64,000 nt of DNA from Adenophora triphylla var. japonica (taxonomy: Eukaryota > Streptophyta > Magnoliopsida > Asterales > Campanulaceae). The notes under the pieces are model-generated. The model was not told the DNA's origin, searched no databases, and was given only the letters and a program-made list of their open reading frames with translations. A program made the position numbers and the translations under genes. Numbering within the stretch: position 1 is the first letter of the stretch; every line of letters starts with the position of its first letter. Below, in pieces: positions 45,123-57,490 of this stretch. The stretch spans positions 267,866-331,865 of the forward strand of contig JAFEMH010002552.1 in the NCBI GenBank assembly GCA_022495995.1, written 5' to 3'.

Positions 45123-45420
45123 CGTTTGAATGACAAACGTCGGTTTTGAGTTGAAATGAACGTTTGCGTGGCAAACGTCGACTTTGAGTTTGAAATGAGC
45201 GTTTGCGTGGCAAACGTCGACTTTGAGTTTGAAATGAGCATTTGCGTGGCAAACGTCGATTTTGGGCCATACGAGTCATTGTTAACGATTTTTACGGGAA
45301 AAAGCGTATTAAATGATTTTAAGTATCAAATGGCGGCTTTGACTTTGTGTTTGAAGATGAACGTTCGGAGGCCGAACGTCATTTCGCGCGTTTTGAAAGA
45401 GAGTTCGACGGACGAACTCC
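45123..45420. repeat. Hairpin words in the shared LTR
   Basis: CGTTTG-AATGA-CAAACG (45123-45139), CGTTTGC-GTG-GCAAACG (45161-45177, 45200-45216, and a one-base variant at 45240), then ACGTTCGG-AGG-CCGAACGT (45361-45379) and GAGTTCG-ACGGA-CGAACTC (45401-45419). Stems change, but pairing is perfect each time. Confidence 0.75.
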
Positions 45421-45615
45421 GGTTTTGAACCGGGCATTACATTGTTAACGATTTTTACGGGAAAAATGCGTATTAAATGATATGCGATCAACGAATCGGG
45501 TTGCGACTCGGACTTTTGAAAAGTAAATACTATCACAATCCAAACGGATCGGACTTGTAAATGACAGTATTTAAAGCGGTGTCAACGGAATCAAACGATC
45601 CGGATTCGTAAATGA

Positions 45616-45800
45616 CGATCGACGAGGCCAAACGGCTCGGAATTGTAAATGACGATCAACGAGGCCAAACGGCTCGGAATTGTAAATGACGATCAACGAG
45701 GCCAAACGGCTCGGAATTGTAAATGACGATCAACGAGGCCAAACAGCTCGGAATTGTAAATGACGATCAACGAGGCCAAACGGCTCGGAATTGTAAATGA
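45616..45800. repeat. 37-bp tandem repeat in the shared LTR
   Basis: Five near-identical units with ACGATCAACGAGGCCAAACG and GGCTCGGAATTGTAAATG. GAGGCC-AAAC-GGCTC can pair with one bulge. Confidence 0.85.
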
Positions 45801-46751
45801 CATGAAAGTAAACTAACGGGTCGGAACGCCGTTTTAACCCGTGATTACTTCTCTTACGGAAAGAGAAGAGGATCGAGGGGCTAAAACGTATCGGACCCCG
45901 TTAGACGGAGGCGTCTACATTTTGATAACGACGTTCGAAACGGTTATAGCGACTGGCGCGTAAACCGAGACGGAACGGAAGATTCAGAGAGAGGGAGTTA
46001 TACCTATGGCTAGGGTCGACTCCTTTGGCTCGGAAGGTGTGTACGGGACACGGAAAGTGATTCGAAAGGTTGTTTCGAAGTTGTAGGGTGCGTATTTGAT
46101 CGAAATACGAAGGTTTCACGCGAATCGAGACAAAACGGGAGCTCGGGAAGGGTGAAAACCAGTTTGGACCGTGGGGTGGTGATTTTTTGGTATGAAATCA
46201 ATCCTCTTTTGCCTTTGACAGCAACTTCTATTTATAGGGTGAAAATTGCAGTAGGAGTCCCATGGACATGGACTCGAATTTCGGGGTTTTGGGAATTTTG
46301 GAAATCGGGGACTTCTTGGCAATTTCGGGAAAAGTGCACGGTGAGTCCCACGGACTTGGCTTGCAAACCAGGGGCATTTTGGTCTTTTCCCTCTGAAATT
46401 GATTGAAGGGTGATGTGTGGGCAGTGGCATGGCTGCCACGTGCCCCTCTGAGTCACCAGCCATGTGGGATTTTGTCCCCCGGTCCCGGTTTTGTCCGTTT
46501 TTAAAATAACAACCGGAAATGTCCGAAACGCCCCTGAAAGTGCCGGAAAATGCGTTTTCGGGAAAGCCATACTTTACGTGAGATGTCACGTGCTAAGTAC
46601 GGTTCGACGTCGGGATGCACGGGCGCCCCGGACGTCTCGTTGGCACAGCAACGGGGAGTTTAACGAGTTCCGGTTAACTTGGAGCGGACCAGTTAACGGA
46701 TTTCGGTTAACTTTCTGACGGATTTGGACGATCCGGATTTGGGTACTTACA

Positions 46752-47177
46752 GTTAGCCCCTCGGCGACGTCTCCTCCGAAGGAGGTGGGGTCGTTGAAAA
46801 AGATAAGGATCCAAATCGGGATGCCTTACTTTGAAGGAGACCTGGGCGGTCAGCTGGCTGGACCCTTAGCGAAAAGGATTCCTACGTATCTCGAGCGGGA
46901 ATCAAGCCGATCGTAGTTCGAAAAGGGGCAAGGGCCGCGCATGGGGACCTTGACATGAGCGAGACTGTTAGGAGGCGTCTAAACCTCGGATGAGACCATT
47001 CGCGAGGTACCCGTACCCGAATGGAGACCGCTGGGAGGCGTCCCCGAACACAGGACTTCTGAAACCTTCGAGGGCGTGTGGCACCTCAGACCGGAGTTGC
47101 GATGTTGACGAGGGCTTTCGTGCCTTGGGTGCTGGGCTTATTGCTGTTGCCAGTTTTATCCTGCTGGGGATGAGAGT
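46752..47177 (-). other. Polypurine tract and 3' end of copy B
   Basis: Minus-strand GAGGGGCTAAC touches the LTR start. At 46881-46919 is a version of the CGAACTACGATCGGC ... ACGTAGGAA module. The paired phrase GAGACCGCTGGGAGGCGTC recurs later at about 47420. No gene. Confidence 0.55.
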
Positions 47178-48010
47178 TCGGGCTTACCTGGATGGCCGAA
47201 GAGGGATTGTTGCAAGGCGTTCGTACCTTGGGGTTCGGGCTTATTGCTGTTGCCGGTGATGACTGTTTGCAAGGCGTTCGTACCTTGGGGTTCGGGCTTA
47301 TTGCTGTTGCCGGAGATGATTGCAAGGCGTTCGTACCTTGGGGTTCGGGCTTATTGCTGTTGCCGGTGATGACTGTTTGCAAGGCGTTCGTACCTTGGGG
47401 TTCGGGCTTATTGCGCTACCTGAATGGAGACTGTTGGGAGGCGTCTGAACCTGGGACTTCTGAAACCTTCGAGGGCGTGTGGCGTCTCAGACCGGAGTTG
47501 CGATGTTGACGAGGGCTTTCGTGCCTTGGGTCTTGGGCTTATTGTTGTTGCAGTTTATCCTATTTGAGGATGAGAGTTCGGGCTTACTTGGATGGCCGAA
47601 GAGGGATTGTTGCAAGGCGTTCGTACCTTGGGGTTCGGGCTTATTGCTGTTGCCGGAGAGATGACTGTTTGCAAGGCGTTCGTACCTTGGGGTTCGGGCT
47701 TATTGCTGTTGCCGGAGAGATGACTGTTTGCAAGGCGTTCGTACCTTGGGGTTCGGGCTTATTGTTGTTGCCGGAGATGATTGCAAGGCGTTCGTACCTT
47801 GGGGTTCGGGCTTATTGCTTTATTCTAGAGAGATGACCATTTGCAAGGCGTTCGTACCTTGGGGTTCGGGCTTATTGCTGTTGCCGGAGAGATGACCATT
47901 TGCAAGGCGTTCGTACCTTGGGGTTCGGGCTTATTGCTGTTGCCGGAGAGATGACCATTTGCAAGGCGTTCGTACCTTGGGGTTCGGGCTTATTGCTGTT
48001 GCCGGAGAGA
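47178..48010. repeat. Tandem array of about 55-60 bp units (copy B)
   Basis: Eleven copies of GCAAGGCGTTCGTACC followed by TTGGGGTTCGGGCTTATTG, starting at about 47211 and interrupted once at 47410-47600. Open frames across it are by-products of repetition. Confidence 0.85.
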
Positions 48011-48029
48011 TGACTAGCGAAGGTCTCGA

Positions 48030-48780
48030 TAAGAGAGTGGAGATCGGACCGCGAAGGCCGGATTGACTGTTTGAGATCGGACCGTGAAAGGTCGCGATTG
48101 AGGATTGAAATCGGACCGTGAAAGGTCGCGATTGAGGATTGAAATCGGACCGTGAAAGGTCGCGATTGAGGATTGAAATCGGACCGTGAAAGGTCGCGAT
48201 TGAGGATTGAAATCAGACCGTGAAAGGTCGCGATTGAGGATTGAAATCGGACCGTGAAAGGTCACGGTGAGGTGAGATCGGACCGTGAAAGGTCGCGATT
48301 GAGATTGAGATCGGACCGCGAAGGTCGCGGTGAGGATTGAAATCGGACCGTGAAAGGTCGCGATTGAGGATTGAGATCGGACCGTGAAAGGTCGCGATTG
48401 AAATCGGACCGTGAAAGGTCGCGATTGAGGATTGAAATCGGACCGTGAAAGGTCGCGATTGGGGATTGAAATCGGACCTGCGAAGGTCGCGATTGAGGAT
48501 TGAGATCGGACCGTGAAAGGTCGCGATTGAGGATTTGGAATCGGACCGTGAAAGGTCGCGATTGGGGATTGAAATCGGACCGCGAAGGTCGCGATTGAGG
48601 ATTGAGATCGGACCGTGAAAGGTCGCGATTGAGGATTTGGAATCGGACCGTGAAAGGTCGCGATTGAGGATTGAGATCGGACCGTGAAAGGTCGCGATTG
48701 AGGATTTGGAATCGGACCGTTAAAGGTCGCGATTGAGGATTTGGAATCGGACCGTGAAAGGTCGCGATTGAGAGTTTAAT
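48030..48780. repeat. Tandem array of about 30-bp hairpin units (copy B)
   Basis: About 22 units around GACC-GTGAAA-GGTC. Flanking ATCG and CGAT extend the stem to eight pairs with one bulged G. Loop variants (GCGAA, TGCGAA, GTTAAA) keep the GACC/GGTC stem. The connecting bases vary (GATTGAGGATTGAAATC, GAGGATTTGGAATC). Confidence 0.85.
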
Positions 48781-49258
48781 GGTGAGGACCATTTAAATTT
48801 TAACGTCGGGAGACGGAATCGTAACTGAAATGTCCGGAGACATGGTTGAACGTTTGAATGTCAAACGTCAACTGGACTGAATTTAACGTCAGGAGACGAA
48901 CGTTAGTGAGAACTAACTGGGAATTTAATGTCTGGAGACGAACGTTAGTGAGGACTAACTTTGATTTATCCTCGGGGGATAGGGCGTTAGAAATGTCTAA
49001 CTGGGGGAAATTTTACACTTTCGGGGGCCAAAAGTGGTAAAATTGGAATTGCCAAAAGCTGAGGGGCAAAAGGGGCAAAAATTATTACAGTGCGGTAAGA
49101 GTCCGGTCGGACCGTGCATTTTCCAGAAACCTTTAAATGCCGAGGCCGGGAAAGAAAATGGCCATTTCTTCCATTGTTGCCGGCGAGAGAGGAGAGAAAA
49201 GAGAGAGAAATCCAACCCAAATTGCAAGGTTTGCTCGAATTTGTGAGGGAAAATCGCT
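48781..49258 (+). other. Mixed hairpins and leader before the antisense gene (copy B)
   Basis: ATGGT-GAGG-ACCAT, CGTC-GGGA-GACG, TGTC-CGGA-GACA, CGTTTGA-ATG-TCAAACG, CGTC-AGGA-GACG, GTTAGT-GAGA-ACTAAC and GTTAGA-AATG-TCTAAC follow one another to 49002. Then comes a unique GAGA-rich stretch matching 36490-36748 in copy A, the probable antisense leader. Confidence 0.65.
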
Positions 49259-51790
49259 ATGGAGGGTGAAGGAGGACCAATGGCTCGCCATGGAAGGACC
49301 GACAACGAAAGAACTCGATTGGTTCGGACCATTCGAACCACCACTCTTCCATTGAATCCGGCGGAGTTTTATCCGGCGAGGGACCGCCACAACTCCAAGG
49401 GAGGGATCGAAAGACACGTAAGTTCCCTACAAATTCCATTAATTTCAAGAATGTGCATTCTTTAAATGTTAGAAATTTGCTAGGAATTTACTTAGGGATT
49501 TTGGTGCCCGATTTGGGGCTTTTGACTTTGCTATGAATCGTTGTCGAAATTGACTAGGACGTAGTTCAATTGACATCATGGGTAGATGACATAAAAATTT
49601 TGGTTGCAAAATTCCATGTCTAAATGCATTTTCCAAAATTAAAGTAGCTTTAATTCGGGACGGAGCAAAATTTTCGAAAAATTCGAAAGAATTTGAAAGT
49701 TCCGGATTCGACGGAGTTTTCGAAAGATTTTGAAAGTTCCGGATTCGACGGAGTTTTCGAAAGATTTTGAATATACGTAGGAAATGAATGAGAACCGTAT
49801 CTGCATTGCATCCTTTTGACATGCGTTGCTGCATTTTTGTTGACGTTGCTTGTCTTGTTTGTCCTGCGGGGACAGGATGGTTGATACCCACAACCGAGAA
49901 GAGTCGAGGTGCCTTTGAGGCGGTGCAAGGTGTATTGTAGGGGCCTTATCCCGGACGTGGCCCGAGAGGGAGAGAGGAGTCCACGGCAGTGGTGATTGAC
50001 TCCGGCTGGTTTGGGTTTATCAATCTTGTAGGCTGCGACAGTGATACGTCGAGGGCGAGTCCATGTATGTCGCGGCCGAGCGAAATGCAGTGGGATACGA
50101 CCCACACTTTCCATTTCGAGATGGGGGAGGCGACGGTGACTCCCACGGATTTTGCCGCTATCACCGGGTTGCCGTCTTATGGCAACACGGCGAGTGTGGA
50201 GTTGATGGTTACACCCTGGAGCGATTATGCAGGCTGCTTTGGGTTTCAATATTACCGATGCCGGGGGCTTAGGCATTCAGTACAGCCGATGGAGCGTCAC
50301 TTGAGGGCGGGCGTTGCCGATTACCAGGCCGGGTCCTTGAGGATGACCGCGGAGCGTCCGGCTCGAGGGTTCCTTTGGTTTGCGCTATCGGCGACTTTGT
50401 TTCCGACTTCCGACACGTCTTGTCACTTCCCTCTGCTCGGGTCGGCAAATCTGGCGGATGCCGTGAGGGGTTTGCGTGGGGGAGGCTGGTGGGCCGAGCT
50501 CTACCACTCTTTGGACGGAGTTCTCGCGGGGAGAGGAGCACACATTTAGGCCCTTCACGCCTGTCTTGGATGTAAGTTTACGTGCTTTTTCTCTTTCTTG
50601 CCTCTTTTATGTACTCGTATGTATCTCGCTTTGTAGCCGACATAACTTTCCATTCTCTTGGCAGTACAGTGCTATGAGGTATTCGGATCCGCGAGCTTGG
50701 GACGTCGAGGAGCCGTACCGTCCCCTGTTTCTGCCTTGCCGGTTTGGCGTAAGAAGGCGAAGAGGGCGGTCTCTTCGAAGGGTTGGCACTCGAGTGTCGT
50801 ACGAGGAGATATCTCTGGCACCGAACCCGGAGTTCTCCGAGAGGATCCAGCTGACACAGTGGAGCGAGGTTTGATCATGTCGCGGTGCGGTGCCGGCGAG
50901 ACTACACGGCGGCGGAAGCTCTGGTGGGACTTCACTGCGACGCCATGTATGCAGGGAGAGGGTGACTCGTCGGCATAGGCAGGGGTCCCTTCCTTTGGTG
51001 CCGGTGGATCCTTCTTTGTACATGCAAAGCATCCCGGGAGACGCCGATGGATGAGGTGGAGGATACCTTCGGGGTGTGTACTTCACCGAGTACATCATAG
51101 CGGGGAGCCGCTTATGATGTTTTCTTGAGGATGAGGTGAGGAGCCCGCAGGTGCGGCATAGGGAGGGCGAGGTTCTGGAGGTCCTCGACATTTTCTGTCC
51201 CGCGAGCTAGGTTAGCGTACGAGGGGCTGGGCCGGTTCGCGCGGCGACTTGTGATCCCGCTCCCGCGGGCCGAGACCACGATACGGCGGACCCCAATGCT
51301 TCGGTGAGAACCTTTTTGATTTTTTGCATTTGATAGTAGCATTACGCACATGATGCATCCGTACTGTTCGCTTTCGATGATTTTCTGGTTCACAGGTATC
51401 AGCCATACGTCACAATGAGGCCAGCAAGAAATTTGAGTGGACGGGTGGTCCGCCTACGCCCGGGAGGCTCGTGGAGTTCATGCGGTGCGGTTCCGGAGGA
51501 AGCGTGGACGTCCGCGATCGGGGGCCGTCTAGGCGAGGGGTTCGCCCGCTCCCGCGGCGGTGGGGAGGACTTCACGCGGGGTTTGGCCGGTTCGCGGGCG
51601 GAACGACCGGATTTGGAGCTCCTTCTTCTGCGCACTCGGGCGCGAGAGGGGGAGTCTTCGAGTTCGCATACTCCGAGGAGGCCCTTTGCCTATTCCCTAG
51701 TGGAGGAGTTCGGCGAGTTCCTGTTTGCGACAGTCCGGCGGCGGCGGAGCGTGCGTCGAGTGTACGGATGACGAGCGGGACTCCGAGTAG
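49259..51790 (+). pseudogene. Antisense plant-mobile-domain-like gene (copy B)
   Basis: Counterpart of 36749-39581. Exon 1 is 49259-49417 (TDNERTRLVRTIRTT), then donor GTAAGT, an intron to about 49875, exon 2 to 50571 (donor GTAAGT), exon 3 50665-51303 and exon 4 51396-51790 (DDERDSE end). Exon 1 and three donor sites are preserved although the exons now carry many indels. Exon 2 keeps THTFHFEMGEATVTPTDFAAITGLP, closer to the mobile-domain pattern than copy A. Frames change several times in exons 2-4, so no full protein is possible as given. Confidence 0.65.
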
Positions 51791-52355
51791 TCCCCTTTCT
51801 TGCTTTCTTTCTTTACTATTTTGTTTAGACAAAATGCATGTATTTGTCGGGAACAAATTTTGATTTGAAATGTATTTGCAAAAAGGCGCCCGTGGGGCGG
51901 AACTCATGTTTCGCATATTTATTACGTGATCACCTTCGGTTATTTTCGGCAAATAAGCAAATAGGTTAATCAAAAATAAATAAAAAGGAGAATTGCATTA
52001 AAAATTGAACGGGTCAAAAATTAAGCATGTATGCACTAATTTTTTATTATTTGCATGCTTGTTGCACGAGCAGGGGCGGAAGGGATATTGACATTGGTTG
52101 AATGAAATCGGGCGAGGCACGCGAGATTTCATAAGAGTGAACAGGCATGGTTTGGAAATGTTTCCAACTTTTAAGGCGGTAGGCTGCGAGTTGACCAAGT
52201 CAAGCTGCGAGAGGGAGTCCGTAGGACTAGGATTGAATTTCCAGATTCTTTAAATTGCGGTTTCGGCTTTGCAATTTGTAAGAAACTCGCGCATTGCTTT
52301 TGCTCATTCCCGCTGAGTTCTTTTCCATTTCTTTAAGGTTTTCTTCACCTTCGAC
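51791..52355. other. Spacer between antisense genes (copy B)
   Basis: AT-rich and without a gene, aligning with 39582-40110. Confidence 0.5.
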
Positions 52356-53856
52356 ATGGCTCCTTTTCCCAAGTTATCGTCTCGGATGCAAGAGCGATAT
52401 TTGGACAACTTTCGTCGTGGGTACGGAACCACACGAGGCGTAACAAAAGGTTTTTCGAAGGCTGTTACGGGATTAAATCTGTTTGGGCTTTGAAGGAGCT
52501 CATGCCAGATTGGGATCTTTTGAGAGCCGCGTCTCGATTCTGGGACGTACGGAGGAATGTGTACAGCTTTTCGTACAACGAAGTCACTCCTACGTTTGAA
52601 GATTTCCGGGCCATTCTGGGAGGACCTGAGACGGAACAGCTAGTTCTTCCGTATGCTGGTGGCATGGCCACCGTTGAGAAGCTAGTGTCCTTGTTGGGTA
52701 TCTCGGCTGGAGAAGCATACGGGATGCTGATACAGGATTCCGACTACGTTGACATTTCGGGACTGCCCGAAAGATTTGCCGGAGCTGAGGGGAGCGTCTT
52801 TGCGTGGGACGCGTTTGCTCTGTGTGTGATTGCTACTCTGTTCACATTCACGTCTCTGGGTGTGTGCCATCACAGTGTACTGGACCTGGTGAGGCAGTGC
52901 CGGAGTGGAGGAGACATCGTGCCATTGGTCTTGGGCGAGACGTTCCTGGGCATAGGCCGGATGGCGACCGGTAGTCGATACATGTGGGGAGGGAGTCCCG
53001 CTATGCTGACCATGTGGTTGAGGGAGAGGCTGCAGATGATGCCTGAGGTGCCAATGTCCTGTGACGCTTGGTCTTTCTCGCGACGTCCCTTCCGGTGATA
53101 GGGGTAATCAGCCGAGCCGGAGCCTGATGGCTGTGCTTGGCACGCATCACTTGCGATGGTGGGTTCCCATTGGAAGTTACAGACTTGTAGGACCGCTCAG
53201 AGGGTCCGTTGATCGCCGCAGTGCCGGGCCGTCTCGCACGTCTTTCTATATTCCATCATTGGTTCTCATGCGGCAAGACGGGCCGGAGCAGTGCCACCGA
53301 TCGATCCGAGTTATGCCGCTACCTTTGAGGTGGGATCTCTGCGAATGGAGGATCCTTCGACGCTTATTCTTCGGCCGTCAACCGGTGGTGGCAATACACG
53401 TCCTTTCCTCGCTGTGGTTCTCTTTCACCGGAGAGAGGGCACCGTTGCTCGCGGGGCGCAAGATCTCGGACTGTACAAAGAGTGTATGGGGAGACACGCA
53501 TGGCTATCTTGTGGGAGACGGAGTGAGCCGCTGGGTGCCGATCACCCGGACAGCTCGACATCGAGGAGGACAGAGGCGAGTGGCTAACCCTGGAATCGTA
53601 CTCGCGATGCCATGGCCGATTATGTGGCAAGTGCCGATCGGGAGGCCAATCAAAGCATCGCGATGATGGCTCGAAGCGAGGCGGCTCGAGACGAGCTAGA
53701 GAAAGGACTCGTATTGACAACACAGGATTGACGGAGGCGTCGGGAAGAGTCCCCGAGCCAGTAGAAGGCCTACTGGAATATTTCCCGCGAAGGTGAAGAA
53801 CACTCGCCGTGAAAAGGGAAGGGAAGAAGGATGAAGGACCTAGTACGGGAAACTAG
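52356..53856 (+). pseudogene. Second antisense gene, DUF7745-like (copy B)
   Basis: ATG at 52356 (MAPFPKLSS), a frame break at about 52410, then a long open part (52490-53098) with SRFWDVRRNVYSF, VTPTFEDFRAILGGPETEQL, FAWDAFALCVIATLFTF and GETFLGIGRMATGSRYMWGGS. Further frame changes occur after 53090, and the stop corresponding to copy A is at 53854. Protein identity to copy A over the open part is very high, suggesting constraint before decay or recent common origin. Confidence 0.65.
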
Positions 53857-54303
53857 GTTGACCTTGTCGGTCCGTGAGTATCCATCCATTGTCATTGCGC
53901 ATACATTAATTGATTAATGTTTTATTGTAGTTTTGCTAGCGTGTAGCGAGTCAAGAGTTGACCGTGCTTGAACTCATCAAAGAATGTTTTAACCGTTATG
54001 AATTTGTAGGTTAAATGAAAAGAGTTTTTCAAACACAAGCAATTGATGCTTATTGTATTTTTTTGTTTTTTAGACCGAACCAATGATGGCCGCCTACGTT
54101 CCCCTTTTACAACCGGACTAAGGGGCTCAGTCACCGTAGTTCGACACTTTAGGTGAATTTGAGAAAACAAAGACAAAAGAAGTGCGACTGTTTTTTACCC
54201 GGATCATTAGCGGGAATGTATCCAATTGGGTATTACTCTTTTAGCACTTTAATTTACCGAGGGGGACGGTGTATGGGGAAGGTGAGTTGACTCGTGCTCT
54301 TCC
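53857..54303. other. Convergent spacer with TACGTAG module (copy B)
   Basis: No gene. The module at 54091-54143 matches 41841-41894 with a lost G in CAGG. Confidence 0.5.
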
Positions 54304-57300
54304 TCAAACGAAGTATCTCATGAGCTTGCTTCCGTTCACGGGGTTAACGAAAGGGTTTCCGTCCAAGTCTCGCTAGCTTCATGGCTCCTCCGAGAAGATT
54401 CTTTGTACTCACGAACGGTCCTATCCAGTAGGCTCCCACTTTCCGAGGGGATTGGTCCGCGTAGGAGGCTTTTCCTTTAGCACCAAGTCACCTTCTCTCG
54501 ATGTCTCGGATCTTGACTTTCTTATCGAATGCTCGTGCCATTCCGCTCCGGTAGGCTCGAGTGTGTTCCATGGCTTTCAATCCGCGCTCGTCGAGTAGAG
54601 CAAGTTCGTCGTGACGGCTCGTAGCCATTCGACTTCATTGATCCCGTTTTCCAAGAGGACTCTGAGGGATGGAATTTCCAATTCCACGGGTAACATTGCT
54701 TCCATTCCGTAGGTAAGTGCGAACGGAGTCTCCCCGTGGCGGTTCCGACCGATGTTCGGTATCCCCGCAGGGCTAGATGTAGCTTTTCGGGCGCCTCCCG
54801 ACTCTCGTGGTCATCTTTCGATTATCATGGCGAGAGTCTTGTTGGTCGCCTCTACCGCACCATTGGTTTGTGGTCCGTAAGGAGAAGACCCGTGACGTGT
54901 GACTCGAATTCGGTCCGCAGTTGGTCACAATTTCCTTCGAAGTGAGTCCCATTGTCTGAGATGATCTCATCGGGCACTCCGTATCGGCACATGATGTTCT
55001 CTCGGATGAACCTCGGCCACCTTCCTAGAATTCAAGCACCTTGTACGATCTCGGCTTCTACCCATTTGGTGAAGTAGTCGATCGCGACTAAAATGAACTC
55101 GTGACCATTGCTCCCTGGAGGAGTGATCTTGCCGATGACGTCGATTCCCCATGTGGCGAAAGGCCATGGCGTAGTCATGCAAAAGAGAGTTCATGAGGAG
55201 GGATGTGATTGAGGTTGGAAAACCGTTGACATTTGTCGCAGCCTTCTGACGAACCGGATGCACTGCTTCCATTGATATCCAATAGTATCCCATACGGAGA
55301 ATGATCTCGTGTCAATGCTCGAGCGTTCATGTGCGGACCGCAGTTCCGTTGTGAACTTCGCTCATTAGCTCGCCGGCTTTTTCTTTGTTTACACACCGAA
55401 GGAGTAGTCCTCGTGGCGCTTCTTGTACAACATACCCTGCACGACGAAATGGGATGCCATGCGCTTTAATGCCATCATGTTTTTGGCATTGATCCCTTCT
55501 TTGTATTTTCCATCTTCATTTGTAAAGGAAGCTTCTCCGCTTTGGAGGTACTCGGTAAATTTGATTGTACCTGTGGTTCGTCGATCGTTTCTTTTTCTTT
55601 TTCGATCTCACAAAGAATAGGCGGGTGTTTCCCGTCCGCCTATTCTCGAGGGGTTTTACCGTTTCCCTTCGGGAATTTCGACAAGAGAGGCGAGGGTTGC
55701 TGTGGCTCGCGAAGCGGTTCCCGTCTCTTGGCAAATAGTGAAAAGAGATGTCCTTGAACCGAGCAATGAGCTCCTCCATGTACGCGTGGTACTTCAAGGC
55801 CGAATCTACCGTCTTCCATTTGTTGGATACTTGATTGATGATCAATGCCGAGTCTCCATATACATCCAGCTCTAAGATGTTGCGCTCGAGGGCGCTTCCA
55901 AACTCCGCTCGCACATGTGCTTCAGATTCTCGCCGCATTGTTGGTTGCTTCAAAATTCACCTTGACGGCTATGGGAGTATGCTCGCCCTGGGATCGACAA
56001 GGAGCATTCCAATGCCATTCCTTCTTGTTGGCTGCCCCATCGAAGAAGAGTTGCTGCCGGTTTGCGCCGTCAAGTGAAAAGATTCCGTCAGTCCGGAAAT
56101 TGCGGATCAGACCCTTAGGTTCACCGCTCGGGAAGTCGGCAAGTTGATCTCGCCATTACTCGCCCTTTGTCCATTTTTCTCGACCATGTACTTGATGTCG
56201 AACTCAGCCAGAAGAATGACCACTTGGCTAGCCGCATTGACAGTGGATGGCTTGTCAAAGAGATATCGGACGGGGTCCACTTTGGAGACCAGAGCACCGA
56301 ATGCGACCGCATGTAGTGTTTCGCTTCCCGACTACCCATACCAAGGCGGTATTGTGTTTTCTCTCGATGTTGAGTAGCCGAGTTCACTTCCTTGAAGCTT
56401 TCGGCCACGAAGTAGATTGCATGCTCAACCTTGGAATCTTTCTCTTCGTTCTTGTGCCAAGCATTGCTCCGATAGACGTGTCTCATCACGATACATGTGA
56501 GTAGTGGCTTGTCTTCATGTGGCGGGCAATGCACTGGGGGATTAACCAAGTAGGTCTTGATCTTCTCGAAAGTTGTTTGGCACTCTGAGTCCCATTTGAT
56601 GTCGGCATTCTTTTTCATCGGCTTGAACATGGGCTCACAGAGAGATGTCAACCGGTTGATGAAGCGACCGATGTACTCAAGTCTTCCTGTGAAGCTTTTC
56701 ACTTCGTCAGGTGGCTCGAGGCGGCTTCATGTCGATGATGGCCTTGATTTTCCCGGGATCGGCTTCGATACTCTCTTTCGTAACCATGTACCCCAAGACC
56801 TTGCCGCGCTTGACGCCGAAGGTGCACTTTGCCTGTTCAACCTCATGGAGTGTTTTCGAGTCCGTTGAAGAACTTCCTCGCATCTCGTCATGTGCCGCAT
56901 GTCCGATCCCTCGAGTGGATGATCATGTCGTCGACATATACTTCGATTTCTTTGTGAATCATGTCATGGAAGAGGGCTGTTGCAGCCCGCCAGTAAGTAG
57001 CCCTAGCGTTCTTTAGACCGAACGATACGACTGTAACAAGCATGTCCCCCATGGCGTGGTGAAGGCAAGCCTTGGCCTGATCCTCCTCGGACATCTTGAT
57101 CCGTTGTATCCAAAGAAACTCCGTCCACGAAGGACTTTACTTCAAATTTGCCGTGGTGTCGACCAAAGATGTCGATGTTAGGCGTGGGAAATCATCCTTA
57201 GGGCGCCTTGTTGAGATCCCTGAAATCCACGCAAAGATCCGACCTTCCGTTGGCCTTGGTGACCGCCACGATGTTGGAGAGCCAAGTCGGGTACTCAATC

Positions 57301-57490
57301 ACTCGATGAAACCAACTCGGAGCATTTTCTCAATTTCTTCTTTAACTTGCAAGGACCACTCGCTTGATCTTGCGCAGCCTTCGCTTTGATGTGCTTGATT
57401 CGGGATCCAGGGAATTCGTGCTCCACGATTGAGGGATCGAGTCCCTGCATGTCCCGATATGACCAGCGAACACGTCAACATACTCCCTGA
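54304..57490 (-). pseudogene. Tat pol: RT, RNase H, archaeal-type RNase H, integrase (copy B)
   Basis: Homologous to 42058-44660 and extends further 5'. From 57490 down: RT start (EWSLQVKEEIEKMLRVGFIE), the active site region FGLKNARATYWRAATALFHDM with EVYVDDMIIHSRD at about 56920-56965, RNase H, the second RNase H, integrase zinc domain and core, ending RYFV at 54304. It cannot be read in one frame anywhere for long. Most breaks are single-base differences from copy A in CTG or CAGG contexts. Confidence 0.85.

Larger units (their letters stand above)
35021..46751 (-). mobile_element. Tat element copy A, minus strand, internally deleted and lacking its 3' LTR
   Basis: On the minus strand: LTR (46751-44781), PBS and about 110 bases of leader, then directly the middle of RT (about 44660), RNase H domains and integrase to 42058. 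Next come antisense genes on the plus strand (41610-40111, 39581-36749) and a hairpin-rich array (36490-35030). Gag, protease and the RT start are deleted, and the 3' LTR is absent at the left, where the plus-strand Tat element begins. Antisense genes between pol and the 3' LTR are known for Tat-lineage elements. Confidence 0.75.
44781..46751 (-). repeat. LTR shared by Tat copies A and B (1971 bp)
   Basis: On the minus strand it starts TGTAAGTACCC at 46751 and ends AAAATACA at 44781. A TATA box (TATAAATA) is at 46229-46236. Two near-palindromes based on GAGTCCCAYGGAC lie upstream at 46255-46275 and 46342-46356. On its left are the PBS and leader of copy A; on its right a polypurine tract (GAGGGGCTAAC) of copy B. 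Inside are hairpin repeats (45123-45420) and a 37-bp tandem repeat (45616-45800). Confidence 0.7.

Noticed and set aside
47192..47836. Open frames of 90-105 codons across the tandem array
   Set aside because: They exist only because a 55-60 bp unit without stops is repeated; no start context or domain is present.
48030..48780. Regular repeats reminiscent of a CRISPR array
   Set aside because: The intervals between repeats are themselves repeated, there are no cas genes, and the context is a plant retrotransposon.
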